Under the pieces are notes generated by a model. The model had not been told where the DNA came from. It was given only the letters and a program-made list of their open reading frames with translations, and did no database searches. The translations under genes were made by a program, and so were the position numbers. Shown one piece after another: positions 50,347-59,040 of a DNA stretch of 64,000 nucleotides. The stretch's first letter is position 1. Every line of letters begins with the position of its first letter. Location of the stretch: the NCBI GenBank assembly GCA_023381615.1, contig JAMCQL010000024.1, positions 3,266-67,265 on the forward strand, in the 5' to 3' direction. The DNA comes from Bacteroidota bacterium. Its GTDB lineage: Bacteria; Bacteroidota; Ignavibacteria; Kryptoniales; JAKASW01.

Positions 50347-50623
50347 TGTGAAGCAGCTTGATGTGGTTACAGGAAATGCATATGAGGCAATCGTGGTTTC
50401 TTCGCGCAGAGCCAGACAGATCGGCGACGAGAGAAAGGTGGAATTTAACCAGCGTCTTGAAGGAATAAAACAGGTCCAGGAATCGTTAGAAGAGGATGAG
50501 AAGGTAAACCCTGAGCAGGTAGAGTTGAGTAAAGAGTTCGACAAGTTATTGAAGCCGACCGAAGAAGCGCTCGACGAGCTGCTGGACGGTAAAATCGTTT
50601 ATCGTTACAAATCCTCGCAATAA
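50327..50623 (+). CDS. rpoZ: DNA-directed RNA polymerase subunit omega
   Basis: 98 residues from GTG 50327, 7 nt after AAAGGAG and inside the gmk end. The omega core is NAYEAIVVSSRRARQI (about residues 16-31), the conserved helix that stabilises beta'. The C-terminal helix contains EALDELLDGKIVYRYK. gmk-rpoZ-coaBC is the usual order. Confidence 0.9.
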   Translation: MGLKPIDVKQLDVVTGNAYEAIVVSSRRARQIGDERKVEFNQRLEGIKQVQESLEEDEKVNPEQVELSKEFDKLLKPTEEALDELLDGKIVYRYKSSQ

Positions 50624-50624
50624 A

Positions 50625-50686
50625 GAGCTCATAGCTCATAGCGGCTTAGCTGATAGTCAATTGCTATGAGCCATGAGCTATCAGCT
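50625..50686. repeat. Inverted repeat before coaBC
   Basis: GAGCTCATAGCTCATAGC (50625-50642) opposes GCTATGAGCCATGAGCT (50663-50679), then TCAGCT. A 16-bp imperfect stem with short ATAGCTC direct repeats lies in the 69-bp gap between rpoZ and coaBC. Confidence 0.7.
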
Positions 50687-50692
50687 ATTTTC

Positions 50693-51925
50693 ATGTCATC
50701 TATTCAAGGAAAAAAAATAGTTCTTGGCGTTTGCGGGAGCATCGCCGCTTACAAGAGCGCGTTCCTGCTTCGCGAACTCCAGAGAAAAGGTGCGGAAGTC
50801 AGAGTCGTGATGACTCCGTCTGCCGCAAACTTCGTCGCTCCATTAACATTCTCTTCTCTTTCTCATAACCAAGTTTATATTGACATGTTCCCAGACCGGG
50901 GTCATGCCGCATCTGTTGGGACATGGCACATCGATTTAGGGTTGTGGGCTGACGCGATGTTGATTGCGCCAATCACAGCTTCCACGATTGCCAAAATCAC
51001 TTACGGGATCGCTGACAACTTCCTAACATCAATCGTACTTGCGCTTCGTGCGCCGCTTATAATTGCGCCTGCAATGGATGCCGACATGTACATCCATCCT
51101 GCGACTTCATCAAATATTTCGAAGTTGAAGGAACGCGGCATTGCTGTCGTTAAACCGGAGGAAGGAGATCTCGCCAGCGGACTGAGCGGGGTTGGGCGCT
51201 TGGCTGAAGCGGAGAACATCGTTAGCAAAGTTGAGCGCTTTCTTGAAAACCACGGTCATGATCTCGTTGGCAAAAAAATTCTTGTAACAGCCGGTCCGAC
51301 TCAGGAGCCGGTAGACGCGGTAAGATATATTTCCAACAGAAGTTCAGGTAAGATGGGATTTGCCGTTGCAGCCGCGGCGGCAAACCGTGGAGCTGATGTG
51401 AAATTGGTAACAGGGCAGGTCTCGCTGGAGACCCCACGCAATGTGACAAGAGAAGATGTATCGACAGCTGACGAGATGCTTGATGCTGTTAGTAGACACA
51501 TAGGATGGTGCGATGCGCTTGTGATGACCGCGGCTGTGGCTGACTATAAGGTTTTGAATCCGCCCGACAGAAAGATCAAGAAGAGCGAGTTCGGGGGTAA
51601 TATTGCAAAGATCGATCTCGTGGAGACGACTGATATTTTGCAGTCGATATCTTCGAAGAAGGGGAACCGGGTGTTTGTAGGATTTGCGCTTGAGACCGAT
51701 GACGTTCTGGAAAATGCAGCCAAGAAGTTGAAGAGCAAATCGCTCGACATGATAGCTGCGAACAATCCGCAGGAGGCGGGGGCGGGATTCGGTGTCGATA
51801 CAAACAAAGTGACTTTGTTGAAAGCCGATGGAAGCACAGAGGAGATGCCAGTCTTGCCGAAGTATGATGTTGCGATGCGGATACTTGACGAAGTCAAGAC
51901 TCTTCTGAAGGGTGGGAACACCTAA
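50693..51925 (+). CDS. coaBC: Bifunctional CoaBC (PPC decarboxylase / PPC synthetase)
   Basis: 410 residues from ATG 50693 (weak ribosome binding site; 50666 is an alternative). The flavoprotein CoaC half has VLGVCGSIAAYKS, the active His in GTWHIDLGLWAD and APAMDADMY (Asp where proteobacteria have Asn). The CoaB half starts near KKILVTAGPTQEPVDAVR and has SSGKMGFA and NPPDRKIKK. It makes 4'-phosphopantetheine from phosphopantothenate and cysteine. The cysteine of the proteobacterial CoaC flap is replaced by LASGLSG. Confidence 0.93.
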   Translation: MSSIQGKKIVLGVCGSIAAYKSAFLLRELQRKGAEVRVVMTPSAANFVAPLTFSSLSHNQVYIDMFPDRGHAASVGTWHIDLGLWADAMLIAPITASTIAKITYGIADNFLTSIVLALRAPLIIAPAMDADMYIHPATSSNISKLKERGIAVVKPEEGDLASGLSGVGRLAEAENIVSKVERFLENHGHDLVGKKILVTAGPTQEPVDAVRYISNRSSGKMGFAVAAAAANRGADVKLVTGQVSLETPRNVTREDVSTADEMLDAVSRHIGWCDALVMTAAVADYKVLNPPDRKIKKSEFGGNIAKIDLVETTDILQSISSKKGNRVFVGFALETDDVLENAAKKLKSKSLDMIAANNPQEAGAGFGVDTNKVTLLKADGSTEEMPVLPKYDVAMRILDEVKTLLKGGNT

Positions 51926-51929
51926 AATA

Positions 51930-52313
51930 CTAGTGTAGTGCGTCCGACATAGCTTTACTTATGAAGGGCTTTTATATCACCCTTTTCCCGCTCCATCATT
52001 ATGTATTTGTTTAATGATGCGGTCACCGCCTTGTCGCAGATACCGCGCCACGCGGTGCGGAATCCCGACGTATAGATGTTTTTGACGGGACTTGGCGGGG
52101 GCGCTCACAGGGTTGGGTTCATTATCAAATTCCGTATTCTATAATAATTGCACACGTTCGGTGTTTTTACTTTTAAGCCCGAAGGGCTGATATTATTGTA
52201 GAAAAAGGCATTTCCGAGGAATCTAGACCCGAGGGGTGACATGAATTTTGTCTCCTCTGGATTTTCAGGGGAACAAAACAATATGTAAAGAAACGTTAGA
52301 CGCACTACACTAG
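51930..52313. mobile_element. MITE-like element with 15-bp terminal inverted repeats
   Basis: CTAGTGTAGTGCGTC (51930-51944) is perfectly inverted at 52299-52313 (GACGCACTACACTAG). Similarity continues inward imperfectly (CTTTACTTAT versus CTTTACATAT). The outer four bases CTAG may be a target duplication. No transposase is encoded in the 384 bp. The interior holds palindromes and two TGANAT hairpin repeats (52175-52250). Confidence 0.65.
52175..52250. repeat. Two hairpin-plus-TGANAT repeats inside the MITE-like element
   Basis: AAGCCCGAAGGGCTGATATT (52175-52194) followed by ATTGTAG, and AGACCCGAGGGGTGACATGA (52225-52244) followed by ATTTTG. They match the two copies before gmk at 49452 and 49499. 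Confidence 0.65.
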
Positions 52314-52336
52314 CCGAAAAGTCCCATGAAAAGCTG

Positions 52337-52602
52337 TTACACAGAGTTCCACTGATGCCGCGAAGCGGCACCCCGCATACCCATATAAAATAATGATGCC
52401 TTGCATCATGGCGCATTCCTATTTGAATGAAAATGGAGCGCCCTTGAGCGGGGGAAGACACCGAGAGACACCGATGCCGCTTTTCGGCATCCCGCATTAT
52501 CCTTTTTTGATAATTATGAGCGGGAGAATAAGTCTTCTCTCTGTGGAACTCTCCCGAAGGGATCCCTTTGGGAAAAGATTTTCTCTGTGTCGCTCTGTGT
52601 AA
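52337..52602. repeat. Nested inverted-repeat mosaic (ACACAGAG type)
   Basis: TTACACAGAG (52337-52346) pairs with CTCTGTGTAA (52593-52602), and GAGTTCCAC (52344-52352) with GTGGAACTC (52543-52551). Inside is a direct near-repeat, GATGCCGCGAAGCGGCACCC (from 52354) and GATGCCGCTTTTCGGCATCC (from 52471), and a TCCCGAAGGGATCCC palindrome at 52552-52573. Confidence 0.7.
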
Positions 52603-52985
52603 TTTTTCTTCCTAAAGGTTCAGGTAAGTCCGATACAGATGTTCACGGTTCGTAACATTGGGTTCGGCGGGAGAATAAGTGCTGTACCGGGTCTTCCAGT
52701 GTGTGAGGGATGGACTAAGGTGGCACAGATGAGAGAATTAATTATTCCCTTCTATTCTTCTATCTGAACCATCTCAGTTTTTAGAGATGCCCTTAATTGA
52801 ATTAGTTTTCGCTTTGGGTATGTGACTCGAGACCGATGTAGATACATCACCCGACGAAATCCAATTCTTCTGAAAGCGAAAGAACTGTTCTTGATTCATT
52901 TACACTTCGCACATAATTTCGAGTGTCAACAAGCACAAGGAGGAGTGGGGATTTACTTACGATTTGAGTATTCTCCACACATCGA
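52603..52985. other. Gene-free stretch before the NtrC-type regulator
   Basis: No gene, RNA or clear promoter is recognisable. The frame 52822-53016 has no support. AAGGAGGAG at 52939-52947 is a good ribosome binding site but is 38 nt from the regulator start and has no open frame to match. The likely promoter of the regulator lies here. Confidence 0.4.
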
Positions 52986-54386
52986 ATGGAAGCCGCAAAA
53001 TATAGGATCATGGTGATCGACGACGACGAAGGTATCGTCTATGTGTTAAGCCAGTTGTTCAACAAAGACGGATACTCCGTTGCAACTGCGGGCGATGCTT
53101 TTTCCGGCATCGAGCAGCTTTCCAGAGAGAAGCCTTCTTTGGTTTTCATGGATATCAACATGCCGGGAATGAACGGCTTAGATACATTGAAGGAGTTGAA
53201 GAGTAAATATCCGTCTTTGCCAGTCATTATGATAACAGGGTACAGCACCGTTGAAAATGCGGTGCGAGCTATGCAGTTTGGCGCGTTCGATTATCTAACG
53301 AAGCCTCTTGATGTCCAACAAGTCAGGAGAGTAACTTCAGCGGCAATCGCGAGGCTGGAAGGGATTAAGCAAACAAACAATTCTGCCGACACATTTAAGG
53401 CTGAATTTACTGATAAGTATGAGCTCGTCGGGAAGAGTCCGCAGATGCAGGAGATTTACAAACTTATCGGGTCAATCTCGACCACGCCCAACCTTACTCC
53501 TGTACTCCTTTTGGGAGAGAGCGGTACCGGAAAAGAACTTGCAGCGAGAGCGATACACAACTATGGTCCGGAATCAAATGAACCTTTTGTTGCCGTGAAC
53601 TGCACCGCAGTGCCGGAAACGTTGCTTGAGTCCGAACTCTTCGGCTATGATAAGGGGGCATTCACCGGGGCAAACGAAAGAAAGTTGGGAAAGTTTGAAG
53701 TTGCTAATAATGGAACAATCTTCTTGGATGAAATTGCCGATCTTCCGTTTTTGCTTCAACAAAAACTTCTCAGGGTGCTTCAAGAGCGCGAATTCGAACG
53801 ACTCGGCGGAAACGAAGCGCTTCACGTCGGAGCAAGATTCATTGCTGCGACAAACAAAGACATTGCGGAAGAAGTGAGAAATGGAAATTTCCGAAAGGAC
53901 TTGTTTTACAGACTCAATGTCATGATGATCCATTTGCCGCCTTTGAGAGAAAGAGGAGAGGATATACCGATTCTTGCGAATTACTTCTTGAGTAAATATT
54001 CGCGGCGTTTAAGAAAAAACATAACCAGCTTTTCCGACGCAGCGCTTCAAAATCTTTCCCGATATCCCTACCCCGGTAACGTTCGCGAGCTGGAGAATAT
54101 TGTGGAGCGAGCGGTCATCTTGGCAAAAGGAGAAGTGATCGCACCCGATGTCCTGGGAGAAGTCGCGGACTTAGTTCCGACAACAAGCGCAACTTTTAGA
54201 ATGAGTAATTTTGCAGAAGCGCGCAAAAATGCCATTGATAATTTTGAAAAAGACTTTGTGCTTAAAACGCTCCGGGAAAATCGAGGCAGCATCGCTGCGG
54301 CAGCGCGAGCATCTGGGATGACACGTCAGAATTTTCAGAGGCTTGTCTCCAAACATAAAATCAAGGTTAACGATTTCAGAAAATAG
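52986..54386 (+). CDS. Sigma-54-dependent response regulator, NtrC family
   Basis: 466 residues. Receiver domain (1-125) with acidic DDD at 12-14, phospho-acceptor D56 in FMDINMPGMNG and the TKPLD lysine. AAA+ domain: Walker A GESGTGKE (177-184), GAFTGA for sigma-54 contact (about 224-229) and Walker B TIFLDEI. C-terminal Fis-type HTH (GSIAAAARASGMTRQNFQRL). It activates sigma-54 promoters when phosphorylated, probably by the kinase at 54500. A candidate target is at 57179. Confidence 0.93.
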   Translation: MEAAKYRIMVIDDDEGIVYVLSQLFNKDGYSVATAGDAFSGIEQLSREKPSLVFMDINMPGMNGLDTLKELKSKYPSLPVIMITGYSTVENAVRAMQFGAFDYLTKPLDVQQVRRVTSAAIARLEGIKQTNNSADTFKAEFTDKYELVGKSPQMQEIYKLIGSISTTPNLTPVLLLGESGTGKELAARAIHNYGPESNEPFVAVNCTAVPETLLESELFGYDKGAFTGANERKLGKFEVANNGTIFLDEIADLPFLLQQKLLRVLQEREFERLGGNEALHVGARFIAATNKDIAEEVRNGNFRKDLFYRLNVMMIHLPPLRERGEDIPILANYFLSKYSRRLRKNITSFSDAALQNLSRYPYPGNVRELENIVERAVILAKGEVIAPDVLGEVADLVPTTSATFRMSNFAEARKNAIDNFEKDFVLKTLRENRGSIAAAARASGMTRQNFQRLVSKHKIKVNDFRK

Positions 54387-54499
54387 CAGAAGCTGAACCG
54401 ACTGTTGACTTGTCTCCTCTCGCAAACCAAGCTGTATGCGGATGCGAGGCTAACAAGCCTTAGAAGACCGCAGCGCTTTGGAAACCATCAACAGATAAG

Positions 54500-57016
54500 A
54501 TGATAAATTTCAATAGACTTTTTCCCTGGCTTTCGATCAGGACAAAATTAATTGTCGCCTTTGCGGGTTTGTCTATTATTCCCATTGCTGCGGTAGGTGT
54601 TTTCGCCATCATATCCAACGTCGACAGCTTGATCCTGACTGCTAAGAAAGATTTGAACAATAATGTTCAAATCGTTCGGCAAAGAGCCGGAAATTTTTTG
54701 AGCGGCGTTGAGACAGACATGAGATTTTTGGAGAACTCATACCCCGTCGATCACCTTGCCGGCGAACTCACAAACCATAGGATCCCGAAGGGAAACAGTG
54801 AATTGGATCTTCTTGAGTCTGAGTTTCTCGACTTTGTCAAAACCAAGAAGATCTATTACAGGGTAAGGATTGTCAATGACGAAGGAGCAGAAGTCGTTCG
54901 TGTGGAATCAACTTCCGGAATTCCTGACTCAGACAACTTTAGCATAGTTCCCAAAGACGGACTGAGTCATGTGAAGGAATTCTTCTATTTTCTTATGGCC
55001 CAGCCCCTTAAGAATGGTCAAATTGCCTTTTCGCCAGTCGAGCTTATGAGAAGAGATGGTAAGAGGGTTGCTGTTATAAGTTTCGCCACGCCTTTGTACA
55101 GCAAGACTAAAATGGTGGGAATCTTAATAGCGGATGTTTTTGCGAAAGATTTATTTCAGGTCATGGAGCCGGAAGCGGGAACAAAATTTGGTCAGGAAAT
55201 CCTCCTTGTCAGCGGTGAGGGCCATTACCTTTATGACTCGAGACAGAAAAAGAATTGGGACAAGCTTTTTGTCTTGATGAGAGACAATATCAAGAAGGAG
55301 TATCCGAGCCGTATTTCCTCGGAGATGTTGTCTGGACGAACAGGTATAGTTGCATCGGGCATAGACAAAGTTGTTTCATACGCACCGCTCTTTCCGGAAG
55401 AAGCCGGTATGAAAGGACAGAAACTCGGTTCAAATCTCACGATACCGTTGTTTGTTATCGAAGCCATCCCGAAAGAAATTTTGATGAAGCCGGTTTATTC
55501 TTTTGCCTTTGCTTTTGCGGGTGCGATCGTCGGCTTTCTTGTCTTGTCGGTTACGCTTGGCTTATTTGCGACTGAGCAATTTACAAGACCGATCGCCGAG
55601 ATGAGGAAGGGAGCGGAGATAATTTCAGGCGGAAATTATGAGCACAGGCTTCGGATTGAAACTCGTGACGAAATAGAGAAACTTGCCGACCAGTTCAATG
55701 CGATGGCAGCCGCACTTTCAGCACGTGATAAAGAACTGCAGAACCACAAAGCCAGTCTTGAGAGAAGTGTAGCTCAGCGAACGAGAGAGCTATTCGAGGA
55801 AAAGTCAAAACTGCAGACGATACTTGACAATGTTCCAAGCGCTCTCCTTGTTCTTGACCGACAGCTGAAAATACAAACGGTCAGCGCGGCATTCGGGAAG
55901 GTAACAGGTTTTCAATCCGAAGAAGTGATCGGCAAAGATTGCCGCGATTTGTTTTGCGGTGCGGGTCTCTGTCATTCATGCATCAGCCAGAGCGTGATTC
56001 AATCCGGCAAAGCCGAGGGGCATCTCGACCAAGTTGTCAATGCAAACGGTACCGACAGATATCTTGAGCACTTGGCAGTGCCCATGGAAAAGGACGGTAA
56101 GGTAAGCGCGATACTGGAAATTGTTACGGATGTTACAAAGAGAAAAAGGCTTGAACAGCATTTGATCAAAACCGAAAAGTTGGCAGCTATGGGTGAGCTT
56201 ACGGCATTTATCGCGCATGAATTCAGAAATTCGCTTACTTCCATAAAGATGATACTTCAACTATTCAGCGAGTCGGAAGAGCTTGACCGTTCTAAGAAGG
56301 AGTCTTTGACGGTAGCGTTGAATTCTACATACAGGATGGAATCGACAGTAACAGAATTGTTGGGTTTTGCTCGACCGACACTTATGGATTTCAAAACGAC
56401 TTCGGTTAACGAAGTTGTCGACGAGAGTATCGCTTTTGTGCGCCTGCGAGCCAATAAAGCTAAGGTTGCCATAAGCAAAGGCCTCAGTTCATCGCTGCCT
56501 GTACTGTCTCTTGATGTCGTTCATTTGCGAGAAACCATGGTGAACATTCTTCTAAACGCTGTTCAAGCGATTGAAAATCGCAATTTCTCGTTTTCTTCCA
56601 AAACAAAGAACAGCCAAGGCGATTCAGTGATCACGGTTACGACCAAAAAGATAAGGCTCAGGAAAACGCTTCGGGATTATTTATATGTAGAGTTTGGTGA
56701 ATCTCTTGGAGAAAGCCCAGTCGATTTGTCCGAAGGATCCTGCGGACAGGAAATTGTTCTGGAAAAAGGAGCTGAGTGTATAGAGATAGAAATTGGGGAT
56801 ACTGGGCCAGGCATTGAGAAGACAAACCTTTCTCGGATATTCGATCCGTTTTTTACAACAAAGCCCAACGGCACCGGGCTAGGTCTTTCAATGGCGAAAC
56901 GCGTCGTTAATGGCCACGGGGGAATAATAACCGTGGACAGTAAACTTGGCATCGGCACTACATTCAGGATCATCATTCCTCTTACCCATGCCACGCTTGC
57001 AGCTGTCGTAACGTAA
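54500..57016 (+). CDS. Membrane sensor histidine kinase with Cache-like, HAMP and Cys-rich PAS domains
   Basis: 838 residues. A membrane span (about 14-36), extracytoplasmic Cache-like sensor (40-330), second span (335-358), HAMP and coiled coil (360-440). The PAS domain (about 450-550) carries C481, C486, C491 and C494 (C-x4-C-x4-C-x2-C). H573 in IAHEFRNSLTSIK is the phosphorylation site, and the HATPase has DTGPGI and GTGLGLSMAKR. Two palindromes are in frame (54779 and 56727), the second inside the ATPase domain. Partner of the NtrC-type regulator upstream. Confidence 0.88.
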   Translation: MINFNRLFPWLSIRTKLIVAFAGLSIIPIAAVGVFAIISNVDSLILTAKKDLNNNVQIVRQRAGNFLSGVETDMRFLENSYPVDHLAGELTNHRIPKGNSELDLLESEFLDFVKTKKIYYRVRIVNDEGAEVVRVESTSGIPDSDNFSIVPKDGLSHVKEFFYFLMAQPLKNGQIAFSPVELMRRDGKRVAVISFATPLYSKTKMVGILIADVFAKDLFQVMEPEAGTKFGQEILLVSGEGHYLYDSRQKKNWDKLFVLMRDNIKKEYPSRISSEMLSGRTGIVASGIDKVVSYAPLFPEEAGMKGQKLGSNLTIPLFVIEAIPKEILMKPVYSFAFAFAGAIVGFLVLSVTLGLFATEQFTRPIAEMRKGAEIISGGNYEHRLRIETRDEIEKLADQFNAMAAALSARDKELQNHKASLERSVAQRTRELFEEKSKLQTILDNVPSALLVLDRQLKIQTVSAAFGKVTGFQSEEVIGKDCRDLFCGAGLCHSCISQSVIQSGKAEGHLDQVVNANGTDRYLEHLAVPMEKDGKVSAILEIVTDVTKRKRLEQHLIKTEKLAAMGELTAFIAHEFRNSLTSIKMILQLFSESEELDRSKKESLTVALNSTYRMESTVTELLGFARPTLMDFKTTSVNEVVDESIAFVRLRANKAKVAISKGLSSSLPVLSLDVVHLRETMVNILLNAVQAIENRNFSFSSKTKNSQGDSVITVTTKKIRLRKTLRDYLYVEFGESLGESPVDLSEGSCGQEIVLEKGAECIEIEIGDTGPGIEKTNLSRIFDPFFTTKPNGTGLGLSMAKRVVNGHGGIITVDSKLGIGTTFRIIIPLTHATLAAVVT
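54779..54795 (+). repeat. Short GGATCCCGAAGGGA palindrome in the kinase sensor domain
   Basis: AGGATCCCGAAGGGAAA (54779-54795), read in frame as RIPKGN in the sensor domain. Confidence 0.6.
56727..56748 (+). repeat. TGTCCGAAGGATCC palindrome inside the kinase ATPase domain
   Basis: TGTCCGAAGG (56727-56736) and CCTGCGGACA (56739-56748) form a near-perfect 22-bp palindrome. It encodes LSEGSCGQ within an insertion between the N box and the DTGPGI motif. Confidence 0.85.
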
Positions 57017-57027
57017 AATAGACCTTT

Positions 57028-57060
57028 ACGTGACCATCACCTTTCAGGTGACAGTCACGT
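57028..57060. repeat. GTGACC inverted repeat after the kinase
   Basis: ACGTGACCATCACCT (57028-57042) opposes AGGTGACAGTCACGT (57046-57060) with two mismatches. It matches the engB-end repeat at 31935. No T-run follows. Confidence 0.75.
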
Positions 57061-57178
57061 CTGGTCCAAGTGACAGATTTGCTTTACGTCAAGCAAGCAA
57101 TGCTTGTCGGTGCTGGATAAGTCCTGATTAGAATCAGCCAAACTTTAAAAATCTGCCTGTTTATTCAGCCAGACTTGG

Positions 57179-57194
57179 CGGCACACTGTTTGCC
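57179..57194 (+). promoter_or_regulatory. Sigma-54 (RpoN) promoter
   Basis: CGGCACACTGTTTGCC contains GG (57180-57181), exactly 10 nt, then GC (57192-57193). It matches the consensus GGCACR-N4-TTGC at every fixed position. A start near 57205 would be 16 nt ahead of the receiver gene at 57221 and feed the electron-transfer genes downstream. The NtrC-type activator 3 kb upstream supports the call. Confidence 0.75.
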
Positions 57195-57220
57195 TCTTTC
57201 AGGTTGAATGTATTTCTATT

Positions 57221-57613
57221 ATGGCACATCGGCCTAAAGTTTTAGTTTTGGATGACGACAGAAACATCCTCCTCGCGTTTCAAGATTTCTTGAAGGAAGA
57301 GGGTTGTGCTATGGTGGCGGCTTCTGCTGCAAAGGAAGCGCTATCCAGAATGGAAAAAGAAAAATTTGATCTTCTTATAACAGATCTAAGACTCAACTTG
57401 GAATCAGGAGTGACCTTTCTTATCCACGCAAAAAGATTGCAACCGAGCACACCGCTCATCGTGATAACGGGTTATCCGGATACAGTAAGCGAAGCTGAGT
57501 TAAAGGCTTATGGGGCGGATTATCTGATGTTGAAGCCGCTGGAACTCAAAGAGCTACAGCGAATAGTTCGCGCCTGTTTACACGACAATCCATCCAAAGA
57601 GCTTAACAATTGA
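57221..57613 (+). CDS. Receiver-only response regulator
   Basis: 130 residues comprising a single receiver domain: VLVLDDDRN (acidic pair at 11-12), phospho-acceptor Asp in LLITDLRLNLESG (about 54) and the conserved Lys in LMLKPLELKE. No output domain. It could be a phosphate sink or intermediate for the kinase upstream. First gene after the sigma-54 promoter; the following porin starts 45 bp later. Confidence 0.88.
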   Translation: MAHRPKVLVLDDDRNILLAFQDFLKEEGCAMVAASAAKEALSRMEKEKFDLLITDLRLNLESGVTFLIHAKRLQPSTPLIVITGYPDTVSEAELKAYGADYLMLKPLELKELQRIVRACLHDNPSKELNN

Positions 57614-57658
57614 CATTCTCATGAACACTTACAAAAACAAAACATGCTGGAGGTAATC

Positions 57659-59026
57659 ATGGATCACACGGCAACCAAGAAAACGTTAGCCAGAAAAAGC
57701 GGACCAAAAATTTCGTTCGTCTTAGCTTTGATGGGGGCTATCGTGATTTTCTCGAGTTCAAAAGGGTATTCAATTCCGAGTTATGCGCGTCAGACGGGTT
57801 TGGCATGCAGCGCTTGTCACTACAATTTTCCCCAGCTTACCCCGTTTGGCAGACTTTTCAAACTAAACGGCTATACCATGGTAGGATCACCGACTTTGGT
57901 ATCTACACACGATGAAGAAAAAGATATGCAGATACTCAGCAGCTTTCCTTTGTCGGCGATGGTGATGACTTCATTCAGTCAGGTGACGAAGGCGACGCCC
58001 GGAGCAGATGCAAGTGCGACAATGTTCCCACAGCAGTTAAGCCTCTTCGTGTCCGGCGAGTTAACTCCAAAGTTAGGTTCTTATATTCAGCTCACCTACG
58101 ATCCGACTTCCGGGACAATCGGTATGGACATGGCTGAGTTTCGATATGCAAATCACACTATGCTCGGCTCGAAAGACTTGCTCTACGGATTAACACTGAA
58201 CAACAACCCAACGATGCAGGATGTTTGGAACACGACACCGGCATGGGGGTTCCCGTATGTATCCTCGTCTTCAGCACCCGGACCGAGCTGGACTCCAATC
58301 CTTGCCAATACCATGTCGGGCAATGTTGTGGGGCTTGGTGCTTATGCTCTGTATGACAACCTCGTCTATGCCGAGGTTAGCGCTTATCATTCTGCGATCC
58401 AAGGCTTGTCTTATCCGGCAGATTCGACATGGACGAACAACATAAAGGGAGTATCTCCTTATTGGCGTTTGGCATTGCAGGTCAATTCGGGAAGTCAATA
58501 CTTAGAGGTTGGAACATTCGGACTTGCATCGAATATGTTTCCTGCAGGAATCTCAGGACCGTACAACAAGTACACGGACATCGGAGTTGACGCCCAGTAT
58601 GAGAAATCGCTCGGCGGCGGCGAATTAGTTGCCCACGCGAGCTACATAACCGAGAAGCAGAATCTTGATGCGACATTTGCATCCGGCGGTTCGGCATCCA
58701 ACAGCTTAACACTCAACAGTTTGAAAGTTGACGCTAACTACAATTTCCCCTCAATGTTTGCTTTGGCTGTGGGATATTTCTCAACGACCGGCACCAGCGA
58801 CGCGATTTTCTACGCACCCGCTCCGGTTTCGGGGAGTGCAACAGGCTCACCGAGCAGCAGCGGCGTGACGGGGCAAATTTCATTTATTCCCTGGCTGAAC
58901 ACTCAGATCGCATTGCAGTATGTTGCCTACTCAAAGTTTAACGGCGGTTCGACAAACTACGATGGCTCCGGGAGAAACGCTTCGGACAACAATACACTTT
59001 ATTTAGTTACATGGTTAGCATTCTAA
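57659..59026 (+). CDS. Cyc2-like outer-membrane cytochrome-porin fusion
   Basis: 455 residues from ATG 57659 after CTGGAGGT. A signal peptide precedes YSIPSYARQTGLACSACHYN and FPQLTPFGRLFKLNGYTM, which match the heme-domain signature of Cyc2 (ARQTG, one CxxCH, FPxLTxFGRxFKLxGY). The rest alternates beta-strand-like segments and ends in Phe (YLVTWLAF), as an outer-membrane barrel does. Characterised Cyc2 proteins oxidise extracellular Fe(II). The family also has members of unproven role, so iron oxidation is inference. Confidence 0.75.
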   Translation: MDHTATKKTLARKSGPKISFVLALMGAIVIFSSSKGYSIPSYARQTGLACSACHYNFPQLTPFGRLFKLNGYTMVGSPTLVSTHDEEKDMQILSSFPLSAMVMTSFSQVTKATPGADASATMFPQQLSLFVSGELTPKLGSYIQLTYDPTSGTIGMDMAEFRYANHTMLGSKDLLYGLTLNNNPTMQDVWNTTPAWGFPYVSSSSAPGPSWTPILANTMSGNVVGLGAYALYDNLVYAEVSAYHSAIQGLSYPADSTWTNNIKGVSPYWRLALQVNSGSQYLEVGTFGLASNMFPAGISGPYNKYTDIGVDAQYEKSLGGGELVAHASYITEKQNLDATFASGGSASNSLTLNSLKVDANYNFPSMFALAVGYFSTTGTSDAIFYAPAPVSGSATGSPSSSGVTGQISFIPWLNTQIALQYVAYSKFNGGSTNYDGSGRNASDNNTLYLVTWLAF

Positions 59027-59040
59027 AAAGGAAGACTACG

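Noticed and set aside
50693-51925. Broken CoaC active site (Asp for Asn in PAMD, no flap Cys)
   Set aside because: From memory the PAMD and LASGLxGxGR forms are common in the Bacteroidota side of the tree, so this is lineage variation, not decay.
51926-52985. Intact insertion sequence
   Set aside because: Terminal inverted repeats are present but no transposase frame is found in the interval; it is listed only as MITE-like.
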